Shown here piece by piece: positions 1 to 10,891 of a stretch of 64,000 bases of DNA. This DNA comes from Symbiodinium natans (taxonomy: Eukaryota > Sar > Dinophyceae > Suessiales > Symbiodiniaceae). The first letter of the stretch is position 1, and each line of letters opens with the position of its first letter. The notes under the pieces are model-generated. The model did no database searches. It was not told where the DNA came from and saw nothing but the letters and a program-made list of their open reading frames with translations. Both the position numbers and the translations under genes were made by a program. The stretch covers positions 1-64,000 of the forward strand of contig CAJNDS010000241.1 in NCBI GenBank assembly GCA_905221605.1. Reading direction: 5' to 3'.

Positions 1-159
1 AATCTGCATTTTTCGAGCCCCTGCGCTCCCCAGATTGCGACGCTACAGCAACTCTGACCCACAGGCAAGCTCCTAGCGTGGAGAATTTTTTTTAAAGAAC
101 AACGACCCCCCACAGGCAGCTTTCTTGCGGAAGTGATCAACATAATAGAAACGGGCACC
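1..159. repeat. Partial last unit of a tandem array running in from the left
   Basis: This stretch matches the 3' third of the unit that is repeated at 2244-5032, from the segment after the hairpin through the poly-T tract to the ACGGGCACC end. An array like the one at 2244-5032 therefore continues to the left of the window. Nothing coding is seen; open frames here are open only because the repeat is GC-rich. Confidence 0.9.
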
Positions 160-554
160 CGCTAGGCCACGCAAGCGGACGTGACTTTTGCACACAAAAG
201 CGGACCCAGAATCTGGCCTCGGAACAATTTCCTGCGCAAAAACCCGGAGCACATATGGAAAACCTACTCCTGCGGAAAATACAGCTGGGTTAGCCCCAGC
301 GGCTCCTGGCTGCCTGGCCGCGTCACTTCTGATTCTCCCTGCCATCAGCATCCACCTCCACAACCTCACCTGGCAGCGCTGCAAAGCCGCACGACACACT
401 GCGCCGCTTGCATCTTGCCTATCTGGAGGAGCGCCGACCGCATCATGTGACAAATTCCAAAGCTTGAAGTAACGCTGAGGAAATCCATGGTGCCATGGAA
501 GCTTATGGAAACCCTCGCTGAAGCTTCTGACATCTTTTTCCAAAGCCGCGCAAA

Positions 555-1165
555 GCATGAGAAAACCAATCGAAACCCCGCGGAGATTTTGCAGGAACCC
601 TCACAAAGCTCCACTGGAAGCTTTAAAGACCTGCGCACGACCTATATAAGAAAACCCACAGAAACCCCGCGGAAACCCTCACACAGCCCTAAGAAACCCA
701 CGGAAACCCTTCAAAGCTGTCAAAAACCATGGAAAACCCACGGTAACCTTCACAAGACATTAGAAAAACCTTCCGAGAGCTTCAAAAACCTACGCAAAAT
801 CTAACAAAACTCACTGAAACCCCGCAAACCTTAGAAAACCCCAGGGAAACCATCTGAAAGCTTTTAAAAAACCAAGGCAAAACTTGACAAAACCCACGGA
901 CATCCGCGGAAACCCTCACAAAACTTTAGAGAAATTCAAGGAAAACCTCCGGAAAGTTCAAAAACTGCACGAAATCCCACGGAAACCCTCACGAAACCCT
1001 TGAGGAACCTACCAAAACCATCCAATAGGTTTTAACACATGTGCGAAATCTAAGGAAACCCACGGAAACCCCCAGAAACCCCGCGGAAACCCTCGCGAAA
1101 CTGGGAAACCCAGGGAAACCCTCCAGAAGCTTAACAAACATGAACGGAAACCCTGCGGAAACCCC
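555..1165. repeat. Degenerate GAAACCC-type short repeat, copy A
   Basis: More than twenty variants of (C)GAAACCC(C/T) follow one another with variable spacers such as GCG, TCAC and ACG. The strand bias (C-rich on +) keeps several frames open, giving Phe/Gly/Val-rich translations on the - strand that are not genes. The motif resembles a plant-type telomere repeat (CCCTAAA) only loosely, and there is no perfect telomeric run. Confidence 0.75.
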
Positions 1166-1671
1166 TTTATCAGGACTGGATTCACCCTTTGGCAATTTAC
1201 AAAGTTATAAAGGACAGGTGCAGGAAACCCGCCACCCAATCACCGCACGCCAATGTCAGTATTATACTACCGGTCGTCCCCTAAAGGGTGAAGGACGCAA
1301 GAGGTGTTCTTCTGCTTCTGGCGAGGACCTGTGTCAACCGGAGCGCCGAAGCTGGGGCATGCCTGCCATACGAATCAATGGTCGCTGACCGTCTAAGAAG
1401 CACTTCGCGCCTTCAGGCAGAACGTCAAGGTACACATTGGTCTTTCACCAATCGGGTACAGAAAAAGGAATACAGTCTACGTCTGCCTGGCTTCACCGTC
1501 CACGTCACAACTTGCTATAGAACAAGACTGACTTCCTGCCTCAGGGTTCATGTCAGACTCAACCCAAGGACCTGACTGAAGGCATGACTGGTTTCTTGCA
1601 CCCAAAGCTTTGACCCGGCGCATGGCTGTTGCTACAACCATACACAGCTAGGCCACCAAGCAGCGCACGGA

Positions 1672-2243
1672 TGAGCTTGGACACCTCCGGCCGCGCACCG
1701 GCCGGCCGCGCCTGCGCCGCAACGAATGTGAAGCCTCTCGCATCGCCAAAAATCGGCCTTGAAGACCTCGGCAACCTCCTCCACTGAGTACTTCGCTGAG
1801 CGAGTTGCGAAGGGCTTGCGACACCTTGGAAGCACAAACATGGACCCTACGGACTATGTCTGGGCACTTTTTTCGGCCAACAAATCAGGCTCCGACGTGG
1901 CAGACGTGGCGCAAGTACGCTAGCTGTGGCCTAGGAGCTGCTTGAGGCAAGAGAGCGCTCAGCGGCGGCTCAGATGCAATCTGTTGAAGACACATGGCCC
2001 GTAGGCGCAAAAATTAGCAAAAGTCTCTGAGAGTCTTGCAGATCTCAAGGCATCTTGAAAAAAACAATCCGGCACAAAATCCAGCAAAACAGGTCGACGT
2101 GCAAACAAAAGCAAAAGTACATTGCAAAAGTAGCAAACAAACGCAAAACAACGCAAATCTCCGAGATCTCCTGTAAACAAGGAACAACATTTAGGGCTGC
2201 TAAACACAAGCTAAAAGACAACCGCATGAAAGTGGCCTCCACA
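1672..2243. other. Unique spacer between duplication copy A and the array
   Basis: This spacer holds no recognisable gene. It starts with a GC-rich stretch containing GGCCGGCCGCG and then becomes A-rich (AAAACAAAAGCAAAAG-like, about 2050-2160) before the first unit of the array. No match to other parts of the window was noticed. Confidence 0.5.
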
Positions 2244-5032
2244 GTTGCAGCTCCCTTTCTGCTGCAGCATTACAAAAGCAAGCAGCTGCTTCGGACAAGC
2301 CCCTGATCCCCAAGCTTATGTTCTGCACGCTGCTCCCCAAGGTTCCTGGAACAAGGGCAGGCGCAGGCACGCTGACGAGACCCAGCTGCGTGAGCCCAGG
2401 GCTCAAACTTGCGGCCCCAAAAATGGGGCCGTCTCGCGGCCCCAAAAATGGGGCCACGAAATGCACCCAGCTTCCCTTATTATAATGTGTAAATACATGA
2501 AAAGGCTGGAACTGCGACCCCAAAATTGGGGCCGCCTGGCGGCCCCAATTTTGGTGTCGCTAAATCTGCATTTTTCGAGCCCCTGCGCTCCCCAGATTGC
2601 GACGCTACAGCAACTCTGACCCACAGGCAAGCTCCTAGCGTGGAGATTTTTTTTTTTTAAAGAACAACGACCCCCCACAGGCAGCTTTCTTGCGGAAGTG
2701 ATCAACATAATAGAAACGGGCACCGTTGCAGCTCCCTTTCTGCTGCAGCATTACAAAAGCAAGCAGCTGCTTCGGACAAGCCCCTGATCCCCAAGCTTAT
2801 GTTCTGCACGCTGCTCCCCAAGGCTCCTGGAACAAGGGCAGGCGCAGGCACGCTGCCAGCGGCGTGAGCCCAGGGCTCAAACTTGCGACCCCAAAAATGG
2901 GGCCGTCTCGTGGCCCCAAAAATGGGGTCACGAAATGCACCCAGCTTCCCTTATTATAATGTGTAAATACATGAAAAGGCTGGAACTGCGACCCCAAAAT
3001 TGGGGCCGCCTGGCGGCCCCAATTTTGGTGTCGCTAAATCTGCATTTTTCGAGCCCCTGCGCTCCCCAGATTGCGACGCTACAGCAACTCTGACCCACAG
3101 GCAAGCTCCTAGCGTGGAGATTTTTTTTTTAAAGAACAACGACCCCCCCAGCGATTTTCTGCGGATGATCAACATTACTAGAAACGGCACAGTTGCACTC
3201 CCTTTCTGCTGCAGCATTACAAAGCAAGCAGCTGCTTAGGGACAAGCCTTGATCCCAAGGCTAAGCTATGTTCTGCACGCGGCTCCCCCAAAGGATCCCC
3301 TGCCACCCCCTGGAACAAGGGCAGGGCAGCACGCTGCCAGCGGCTGGGTGAGCCCAGGGGCTAAACTTGCGACCCCAAAAAAAATGGGGCCGTCTCGCCG
3401 GCCCCCACACGAATGCACCAGCTTCCCTTTATTATAATGTTGTAAATACATGAAAAGGCTGCGAACTTTGTGCGGACCCCAAAATTGGGGCAGCCGGCGG
3501 CTCCCAATTTTGGGTCGCTTAATCTTGCATTTTTTTCGAGCCCCTGCGCTCCCCAGATTGCGACGCTACAGCAACTCTGACCCACAGGCAAGCTCCTAGC
3601 GTGGAGATTTTTTTTTTTAAAGAACAACGACCCCCCACAGGCAGCTTTCTTGCGGAAGTGATCAACATAATAGAAACGGGCACCGTTGCAGCTCCCTTTC
3701 TGCTGCAGCATTACAAAAGCAAGCAGCTGCTTCGGACAAGCCCCTGATCCCCAAGCTTATGTTCTGCACGCTGCTCCCCAAGGCTCCTGGAACAAGGGCA
3801 GGCGCAGGCACGCTGCCAGCGGCGTGAGCCCAGGGCTCAAACTTGCGACCCCAAAAATGGGGCCGTCTCGCGGCCCCAAAAATGGGGCCACGAAATGCAC
3901 CCAGCTTCCCTTATTATAATGTGTAAATACATGAAAAGGCTGGAACTGCGACCCCAAAATTGGGGCCGCCTGGCGGCCCCAATTTTGGTGTCGCTAAATC
4001 TGCATTTTTCGAGCCCCTGCGCTCCCCAGATTGCGACGCTACAGCAACTCTGACCCACAGGCAAGCTCCTAGCGTGGAGATTTTTTTTTTAAAGAACAAC
4101 GACCCCCCACAGGCAGCTTTCTTGCGGAAGTGATCAACATAATAGAAACGGGCACCGTTGCAGCTCCCTTTCTGCTGCAGCATTACAAAAGCAAGCAGCT
4201 GCTTCGGACAAGCCCCTGATCCCCAAGCTTATGTTCTGCACGCTGCTCCCCAAAGCTCCTGGAACAAGGGCAGGCGCAGGCACGCTGCCAGCGGCGTGAG
4301 CCCAGGGCTCAAACTTGCGACCCCAAAAATGGGGCCGTCTCGCGGCCCCAAAAATGGGGCCACGAAATGCACCCAGCTTCCCTTATTATAATGTGTAAAT
4401 ACATGAAAAGGCTGGAACTGCATTTTTCGAGCCCCTGCGCTCCCCAGATTGCGACGCTACAGCAACTCTGACCCACAGGCAAGCTCCTAGCGTGGAGATT
4501 TTTTTTTAAAGAACAACGACCCCCCACAGGCAGCTTTCTTGCGGAAGTGATCAACATAATAGAAACGGGCACAGTTGCAGCTCCCTTTCTGCTGCAGCAT
4601 TACAAAAGCAAGCAGCTGCTTCGGACAAGCCCCTGATCCCCAAGCTTATGTTCTGCACGCTGCTCCCCAAGGCTCCTGGAACAAGGGCAGGCGCAGGCAC
4701 GCTGCCAGCGGCGTGAGCCCAGGGCTCAAACTTGCGACCCCAAAAATGGGGCCGTCTCGCGGCCCCAAAAATGGGGCCACGAAATGCACCCAGCTTCCCT
4801 TATTATAATGTGTAAATACATGAAAAGGCTGGAACTGCGACCCCAAAATTGGGGCCGCCTGGCGGCCCCAATTTTGGTGTCGCTAAATCTGCATTTTTCG
4901 AGCCCCTGCGCTCCCAGATTGCGACGCTACAGCAAAGGCAAGCTCCTAGCGTGGAGATTTTTTTTTAAAGAACAACGACCCTCCACAGGCAGCTTTCTTG
5001 CGGAAGTGATCAACATAATAGAAACGGGCACC
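2244..5032. repeat. Tandem array, six units of about 417-493 bp
   Basis: Units start at 2244, 2725, 3192, 3685, 4157 and 4574. Each begins GTTGCAGCTCCC and ends GAAACGGGCACC. In order they hold a CTGCTGCAG stretch, a pair of GGCCCC-A5-TGGGGCC palindromes, a 47 nt hairpin, a poly-T tract of 8-10 and a run of C. Units 1, 2, 4 and 6 are nearly identical. Unit 3 carries scattered indels and unit 5 lacks the hairpin. Near-identity implies recent amplification or homogenisation. No RNA gene or protein is recognised in the unit. Confidence 0.95.
2514..2560. repeat. Hairpin of array unit 1 (23 bp stem, 1 nt loop)
   Basis: The arms GCGACCCCAAAATTGGGG... and ...CCCCAATTTTGGTGTCGC pair over 23 bp with one mismatch and a single T between the arms. 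The same hairpin is at 2988-3034, 3948-3994 and 4837-4883. It is degenerate in unit 3 (about 3473-3519) and absent from unit 5. The arms are too close to form an ordinary loop, so the DNA form would be a cruciform-prone palindrome and an RNA would need to open a few pairs. Confidence 0.9.
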
Positions 5033-6300
5033 GAGGAGGCCACGCACAAGCGGACGTGACTTTTGCACACAAAAGCGGACCCAGAATCTGGCCTCGGAAC
5101 AATTTCCTGCGCAAAGACCCGGAGCACATGTGGAAAACCTACTCCTGCGGAAAAATACAGCCCCAGCGGCTCCTAGCTGCCTGGCCGCGTCACTTCTGAT
5201 TCTCGCTGTCAGCATCCACCTCCACAACCTCACTTGGCAGCGCTGCAAAGCCGCACGACACTGCGCTGCTTGCATGTTGCCTATCTGGACGAGCGCCGAC
5301 CGCATCATGTGACAAATTCCAAAGTTTGAAGTAACGCTGAGGAAATCCATGGTGCCATGGAAGCTCATGGAAACCCTCGCTGAAGCTTCTAACATCTTTT
5401 CCAAAGCCGTGCAAAGCATGAGAAAACCAATCGACCCCGCAGAGATTTTGCAGGAACCCTCACAAAGCTGAACTGGAAGAGCTTCAAGGACCTGCGCACG
5501 ACCTGTATAAGAAACCCACAGAAACCCCGCGGAAACCCTCACACAGCCCTAAGAAACCCACGGAACCCTTCGAAGCTGTCAACCATGGAAAACCCACGGT
5601 AACCTTCACAATACATTGGAAAAACCTTCCGAGAGCTTCAAAAACTACGCAAAATCTAACAAAACCCACTGAAACCCCGCAAACCTTAAGAAAACCCCAG
5701 GGAAACCATCTGAAAGCTTTTAAAAAACCAAGACAAAACTTGACAAAACCCACGGACATCCGCGGAAACCCTCACAAAACTTTAGAGCACGAAATCCAAG
5801 GAAACCCACAGAAACCTCAGAAACCGCGGAACCCTTGCGAAAAACTGTGGGAAAACCCAGGGAAACCCTCTAGAAGCTTAACAAACATGAACGGAAACCC
5901 TGCGGAAACCCTTTATCACCCTAAAGGGCGAAGGATGCAACAGGTGTTCTTCTGCTTCTGGCGAGGACCTGTGTCCGGAGCGCCGAAGCTGTGCCACACG
6001 AATCAATGGTCGCTGACCGTCTAAGAAGCACTTCGCACCTTCAGGTAGAACGTCAAGGCACACATTGGTCTTTCACCAATCGGGTTCAGAAAAAGGAACA
6101 CAGTTTACGTCTGCCTGGCTTCACCGTCCACGTCACAACTTGCTATAGAACAAGACTGACTTTCTGCCTCACGGTTCACATCAGACTCAACCCAAGGACC
6201 TGACTGAAGGCATGACTGGTTTCTTGCACCCAAAGCTTTGATCCCGCGCATGGCTGTTGCTACAATTATGCACAGCTAGGCCACACCAAGCAGCGCACCA
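4885..6300. repeat. Segmental duplication, copy B
   Basis: This is the second copy of the 1-1671 block, starting in the last array unit. It matches copy A through the GAAACCC-rich block (about 5408-5910), the CCCTAAAGGG segment and the CATGGCTGTTGCTACAA tail near 6250. It is shorter by two internal deletions and has diverged by point changes and small indels, so it is older than the array units themselves. Nothing coding is recognised. Confidence 0.85.
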
Positions 6301-6727
6301 ACGCTCAAAACCTCATCAGGACTTCCAGAAACTTTTTTCCAACTTTTGCGGGCTGCCCGTTGGAAAAGTACTGAGCGTGGTATCGCGCGGGTCCACATTC
6401 AGAACAGACAAACGACAAGAAAGGACGCAAGCTTCAAAAGTGTATCCAAAGCAACATGTTTGGGTTGGACGCAAAGATAGTAAGTCGCTTAAAAGTGTTG
6501 GTAATAGCGTCATGACGGAATAGGTAATGCACATGACAAGCTAAATTGCAACTGTGGGGGCACTCAAACGTGTTCTTCTTGTGTCGTTCTGGAGTCGGAT
6601 TTTTGGCCTCACTTAAGGCACATTTTCCAATCCAACCTACCTGCCTTGTCCCATTTGCTCAAAGTCCTGTGCCAGGACACTCCCTCTGAATGTTCAAAGT
6701 ACATGTTTAAACCAAGCCTAAACCATT
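6301..6727. other. No feature recognised
   Basis: The sequence between the duplication and the copia relic holds no recognisable coding region, repeat or hairpin. It could include the untranslated or LTR part of the following decayed element, but no terminal repeat could be paired with it. Confidence 0.4.
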
Positions 6728-7673
6728 ATGAATGCACAGAAGAAGAGAATTGGCCAAGACACTGTTGACACCAGCTGGTGGTATGACGATTGGCAGAGCG
6801 CTTTGTACAGTGAAGAAGACTGGATGCATTGGGACGACGATTCCTGGTACGGTCAGAACTGGTATGATTTCTCTTAGGACTGGTCTGAGGATTGGTTTGA
6901 TTGCCAAGAGACTGCAGCAGCAGTCACCATTGAGAGCACTGAGCGGAGTGAAGAGAGAGAATCATTGACTTCTCAACTTGCTTCGAACAATCCATTGCTT
7001 GAGAGCCCCAGAAGTCTAGTGTAGCCCCCAGGCCTGTGAGATTCAGCCTTACAAGTAGATTGTTCGTAGGATCTTTGATGCTGATTGGAACATTGTCAGC
7101 CTCTGTTCCTCCACATCCTCGTGGTGCAGATGATGTGATTGTCGACAGAATGATGGAAGTCACACCCCACATGATGACAGAGAGTGAGTCAAGCATTGAA
7201 GGTCAGAGTGAACTAGTGCCGAACCCAACTGGCATTGGGATTGACCGCTTGTCTGATTTCCACATACAGTCAGGCATTGTCGACAGGAGTTGGATTTGTT
7301 CTCTGGCGCATCAGCGAATTGCTGTCCATCTTGGTTCGCATCGGACTATCCGTTGCACCCAGTTGGCAGTGATTGCCCGGCGCTTAGAAGCATCTCAGGC
7401 AAGACATTGTCCATCTTGGGGAAGCGTGTTGTTGAACTTGACTGCAATGGCCACTCATTGTGCGTGCAGTTCTATGTTTGTGAGCACATTCCTTTCCCAT
7501 TCGTCAGTGTGTCTAGATTCTTGCTTCAAGATTTTTGGACAATCATGGCAAAGGATTTCATGGCATTGATGACACCGTCAAATCAAACCGTGCCCATTGT
7601 TCGGCAAGGCACCTTGGTGTATCCCACCCCTACTGTCATTCCCTACTCAGCCTACTCAGGCCCCCGAACGTGA
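6728..7673 (+). pseudogene. copia Gag tail and aspartic protease remnant
   Basis: The frame from the ATG at 6728 gives a Trp/Asp/Tyr-rich segment (WWYDDW, WMHWDDD), stopped by TAG at 6875 and continuing in frame to a stop near 7021. The part from about 7290 resembles a retropepsin: LFSGASANCCP stands where copia proteases have a D-S/T-G-A active site, followed by SGKTLSILGKRVVEL. The catalytic Asp is not in place because LFSG replaces the expected D-S-G. Frame changes near 7030-7290 separate the two pieces. It is non-functional by inspection; assignment rests on motif order and position. Confidence 0.65.
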
Positions 7674-7690
7674 ATTGGAAATCAGTAGCC

Positions 7691-8690
7691 TCATGGATGA
7701 CCTCGATCTTGAGACCATTGATCTTGAGTTGAGAGGCATCACTGATTCCACTCATTGTGAGTATGACCATCTTTCAAAGATTTCTTCATTGGTTGCGATG
7801 GCACAAGCTAGGGCAAGATCCAAACCAGCGTTCGCCAGAACTGTTGCAGCCAAGAGAAAGCAACAAAGAACATGGATTATTGGGAGATTGATGATCATTG
7901 TTGCCACTGACGAAGGAGTGACTAAGGTCAGGACAGTTAGAAGGACTCCTCCTTCTCAGCATTGGCAGCCCGACATTGTCAATGGACTCAAGGCTCTTCC
8001 TTGGAACCAAGACTGACGGCGAACACACTACCGAGTTTGTATTGCCTAAGTCGCTGACTGTAATAGGAAAGGTTCGAGACCCTCCGGGATTGACACCACC
8101 TGTAGAGCCCAAAGAAGTTGTCAGGACCGAAAACCTCAAAACAGAGCCATTGCAACTTGAAGACATGCCAGAGAGAAGAGCTGACACGTCAATTGCTGAA
8201 CAACCTGCATCTTCCTCCGCAGGAATTGTAAGGCCCGCTGAAGCTGCGGAAGACGAGAGAGCAGCTGAGTCTCTTCGCATTGACCCCGAGGCTCCCGTAG
8301 CAGAACCATCACCAAAGTCTAGGAAGATTGCTGCTGTCATGCAGCTGGTTGGTGCTACTGTAGGAGTAAACAAAGCTATCACCAAGGATGGCGTTGAGGT
8401 CCCAGTTCATGTCAACTACGATGAAGATGAGTATCGCACTGAATTGAAGCTCACTGAACCTATCATTTGGGACATTACGTGTGAATACCCTGAATTGGCC
8501 CAAAAGAAAGGAATGGACCACGAAATGGGCTCCATGAAGGATTTCAACGTGTACACTGAGGTCCCAATTGAAAAATGTACAGAAGAGCAAATCAGCAATG
8601 CCATTGGAGTTCGTTGGGTGAAAAGATGGAAGACGGACACGGAATTGCGAATGAGATTGGTCGTTGGCTTTCCTTCTGTTGGCCATCAGC
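7691..8690 (+). pseudogene. copia integrase tail, linker and truncated reverse transcriptase
   Basis: The stretch to 8016 ends with KVRTVRRTPPSQHW and a PWN motif, typical of the C-terminal tail of dinoflagellate copia integrases. The zinc HHCC and the D,D-35-E core are absent, so an internal deletion has removed them. A second frame (about 7979-8690) encodes an acidic Ser/Pro-rich linker, then EMGSMKDFNVYTEVP and GVRWVKRWK...LRMRLVV, the N-terminal signature of RVT_2. Homology stops near 8690, where the frame runs into unrelated GC-rich sequence. No YVDD-type catalytic box is present. Confidence 0.75.
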
Positions 8691-8949
8691 CTCTGCTAGC
8701 CTTCCATGGGCTCCACGTGCGGACGCCGTGCGGCGCCAGAGCCGCTTGTTGAGCAGGATCCTGCCATCCCGGCCTGTCAGCAAATCTGTCAGCAGTGCGG
8801 CCGTAACGGTTGTATCAGGTACCGCATCAACCACAACCACCACTGGTGCGCGCACTGTGTAATTGCTTGGTACCTGGCGGTCTACGACAGGTGATGGCGT
8901 CTCCTGAGACCCGCAACCACTGCACCCCCCGCCACCCCAACACCCCCCG

Positions 8950-10308
8950 GTGTCGCCCCGGTGTGTGTGGTCAAGCGCTTCAGGAAAGATCTCCCCGGGC
9001 CATCTCCAGCGGTCAAAAAGGGGGGAAAATTCCACTAAAGGAGATGAGCCGGCAGACAGTAAGCGTGGCATCCAAACCTCAGAGGCTGTGAGGTCTGAGC
9101 TTGGTGAGCCTCAGGCTTCTGATGCCCCTGTGAGAATGGGAATTGCCCAATCATCGCAGTCTCTTGGTGCGCTGCGTGGAAGTGATCCCGTTGATTTGGG
9201 GTCTGAGAAACCTGATGGCCAATCCACGGCCTCGGGATCTGGGCTTTGTGCGCCTGTTAATAGTCCAGCAAGGTTCCATGTCAATGTTGGCTCCGCCCTT
9301 ACAGCACAGTCTGGTGCAGCGCTACGTGGGAGTGAAGCCGAAGATTTGGTGCCTGAGAAACCTGATGGCCAATCCTTAGATGATACTGTCCGCATGGGGT
9401 CTGTTCCTTCCGTTCAGCATAGGGATGCAGCGTGTACGACCGAAGCTGGTGGAGCTGTTTCGTCTGGGGAAGCCGAGCACTCTTGCGAGCCAATACATGG
9501 TGCACCTGAGCGTGTCTGGGCCCGTCTGGTCAGGGCTGATGAATTGTGTTCTCTTGCTGAACCTGTCGAACAGCCATCCAGGCCTGATGAGCTGAATGCT
9601 CCTCATCGTGCCCAGCCATGTGTGCCCCGTTCTAGCCACGCAGTGACTTCATGCTTTGAGCCATTGGAGGAGCTTGAGCACACGGCGTTTCATACTGGCG
9701 TTGTGAGGGATACATCACCCACTTGTCCTGGTGTTTCTGAAGCTTCCTCAAGCTCGATGCCTGCGAAAGATGGGGCGCCCCATGGAGTTGAACCCGAACT
9801 TGATGGCCGAAGCGTCCCTTCGGTTTGTGTCGCCAGACAACATGATCACCTGCGGGAGGAGGGTAGCTCTACGCCTAGTAGTTCGGATGCTGAAACTGTG
9901 GGTGTGCCGTATCCCGAGGTACAGCTGGACTTCAGTATGAGTCATGTTGCCCATGGCAAGCCAGTTCCTGCTCCCTGCAGCCCTCAGACCAATGATTCTG
10001 GGGTTGAAGCCAAAACTGCTGTATCAAATGCTGGTAGGACCAGCCCGGAGCCCAAAGGCCTTTCCCCTTGTGGTCATGTCACGTCCGCCAAGCAGGCTAC
10101 CCCCTCGCGGCTCGAGGTCCCTGCCGGTACCAGCTGTGCGCCATCCCTTCGCCCGTCCAAAACCAGTGGGCTCAGCTCAAAGTGCTCTTCGCACAAAAGT
10201 CCAGCTGTGTCGGAGACTTCCGTTCAAGGTGTGCCCACTGGCACCATGAGGGACGAGGTCCGACCAGGGCCAAGGCGGGTTTTCATGGGGGTCAGCAGGT
10301 GTCCTTGA
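8950..10308 (+). pseudogene. Ser/Pro/Glu-rich N-terminal part of a broken zinc-finger/kinase-like gene
   Basis: About 450 open codons encode a low-complexity Ser, Pro, Glu and Gly-rich protein. It has an internal repeat: the pattern ALRGS..xDL..EKPDGQS appears at about residues 75-95 and 120-140. It stops at TGA just after 10300, but the + 1 frame continues through the same place and on into the zinc-module segment. A single indel therefore probably separates this piece from the next. Whether the true start is 8950 or further upstream is unclear; a short Cys/His-rich frame (CGRNGC...HNHHWCAHC) at 8706-8894 could belong to the same gene. Function is unknown. Confidence 0.5.
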
Positions 10309-10891
10309 TGTGCCCAGGAAGGTGCCAACGCAAGGAGTGCAGCAAGTGGTAGCCCCCATAAGCTCGCGGCCTGTCTTTACCGGTCCAGGCTCCATTCCCC
10401 GGCGGACCGAATGCCTCCCCAAGCAAGCCACAGCTTATCCTTGTGCTGGGGAAGCTGATGCCTTGGTTCTGGAAAGCGTGTGCGGCACATCTGAAGCCCT
10501 GCTGCCCGGTGGTCGGCCACTGCCCCCTCGTCCGCCAACCCCTAAGCGGAAGAGGCTTGAGCCCGAAGACGTCAGCCGCTCAAGTGACTCAGCCACATCT
10601 GGCGAGGGAGTCACGCTCACTCCGGAGAATGCGGAGGCATTTCTGGCCAGACTTGATGCCCGGCCCACGTGTCCTTCAGGTCATCCGTTGCTTTCCTTTG
10701 GGTCGCCTGAGCCAAATTGGTGGTGCAGCGTGTGCAAAAGGGAGTTCGCCACGCGGCGCTTGCTTTGGGGATGCAGGGTCTGCGACTTTGACATTTGCGG
10801 AAATTGCTTGGTCCCGCCATTTCTCCTGCCCCCGGTCAAGAGGCCAATCAAGGTCCAGCGCCCAGTGAGGCAAAGGCGTGGCCCTCGATAA
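10259..10891 (+). pseudogene. ZZ-like zinc module segment of the broken gene
   Basis: This frame is displaced by one base from its neighbours. It carries a Pro-rich linker (PPRPPTPKRKR, a possible nuclear signal) and then a Cys/His module: C-x3-H, WWC-x2-C, GC-x2-C, and C-x2-C, with WWCSVCKREF and CRVCDFDICGNC. The spacing resembles ZZ/C1-type binding modules, which usually mediate protein contacts. The frame ends at 10891 while the kinase-like frame is already open, so a second indel near 10870 is likely. No catalytic role is claimed for this part. Confidence 0.55.

Larger units (their letters stand above)
1..1671. repeat. Segmental duplication, copy A
   Basis: The sequence from the array remnant to about 1671 is repeated at about 4885-6300 in the same order and orientation. 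Copy A is longer: it holds about 110 bp near 930-1040 and about 110 bp near 1172-1283 that copy B lacks. Both copies consist of an array end, a stretch with ACTTTTGCACAC, a GAAACCC-rich block and a tail around CAGAACGTCAAGG. No coding content is recognised. The layout suggests a repeat unit of about 4.9 kb in which the small array is nested. Confidence 0.85.
6728..8690 (+). mobile_element. Decayed Ty1/copia-type retrotransposon
   Basis: Translated pieces occur in copia order: a Trp/Asp-rich post-Gag segment, an aspartic-protease region, the tail of integrase, a Ser/Pro-rich linker, and the first residues of the RVT_2-type reverse transcriptase. The core of integrase and almost all of reverse transcriptase and RNase H are missing. 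Stops and frame changes break the frame in at least four places. No LTRs or target-site duplication could be identified, so the true ends may lie outside these coordinates. It is clearly older than the element at the right end of the window. Confidence 0.8.

Noticed and set aside
2200-5060. Many open frames of 60-125 codons in both strands of the array
   Set aside because: They repeat with the units, overlap on both strands and change with each indel; they are shadows of GC-rich repeat DNA.
8706-8894. Independent zinc-finger gene (CGRNGC...HNHHWCAHC)
   Set aside because: Short, directly abutting the broken copia relic, and more likely the upstream part of the 8950-11670 gene in a shifted frame; not called separately.
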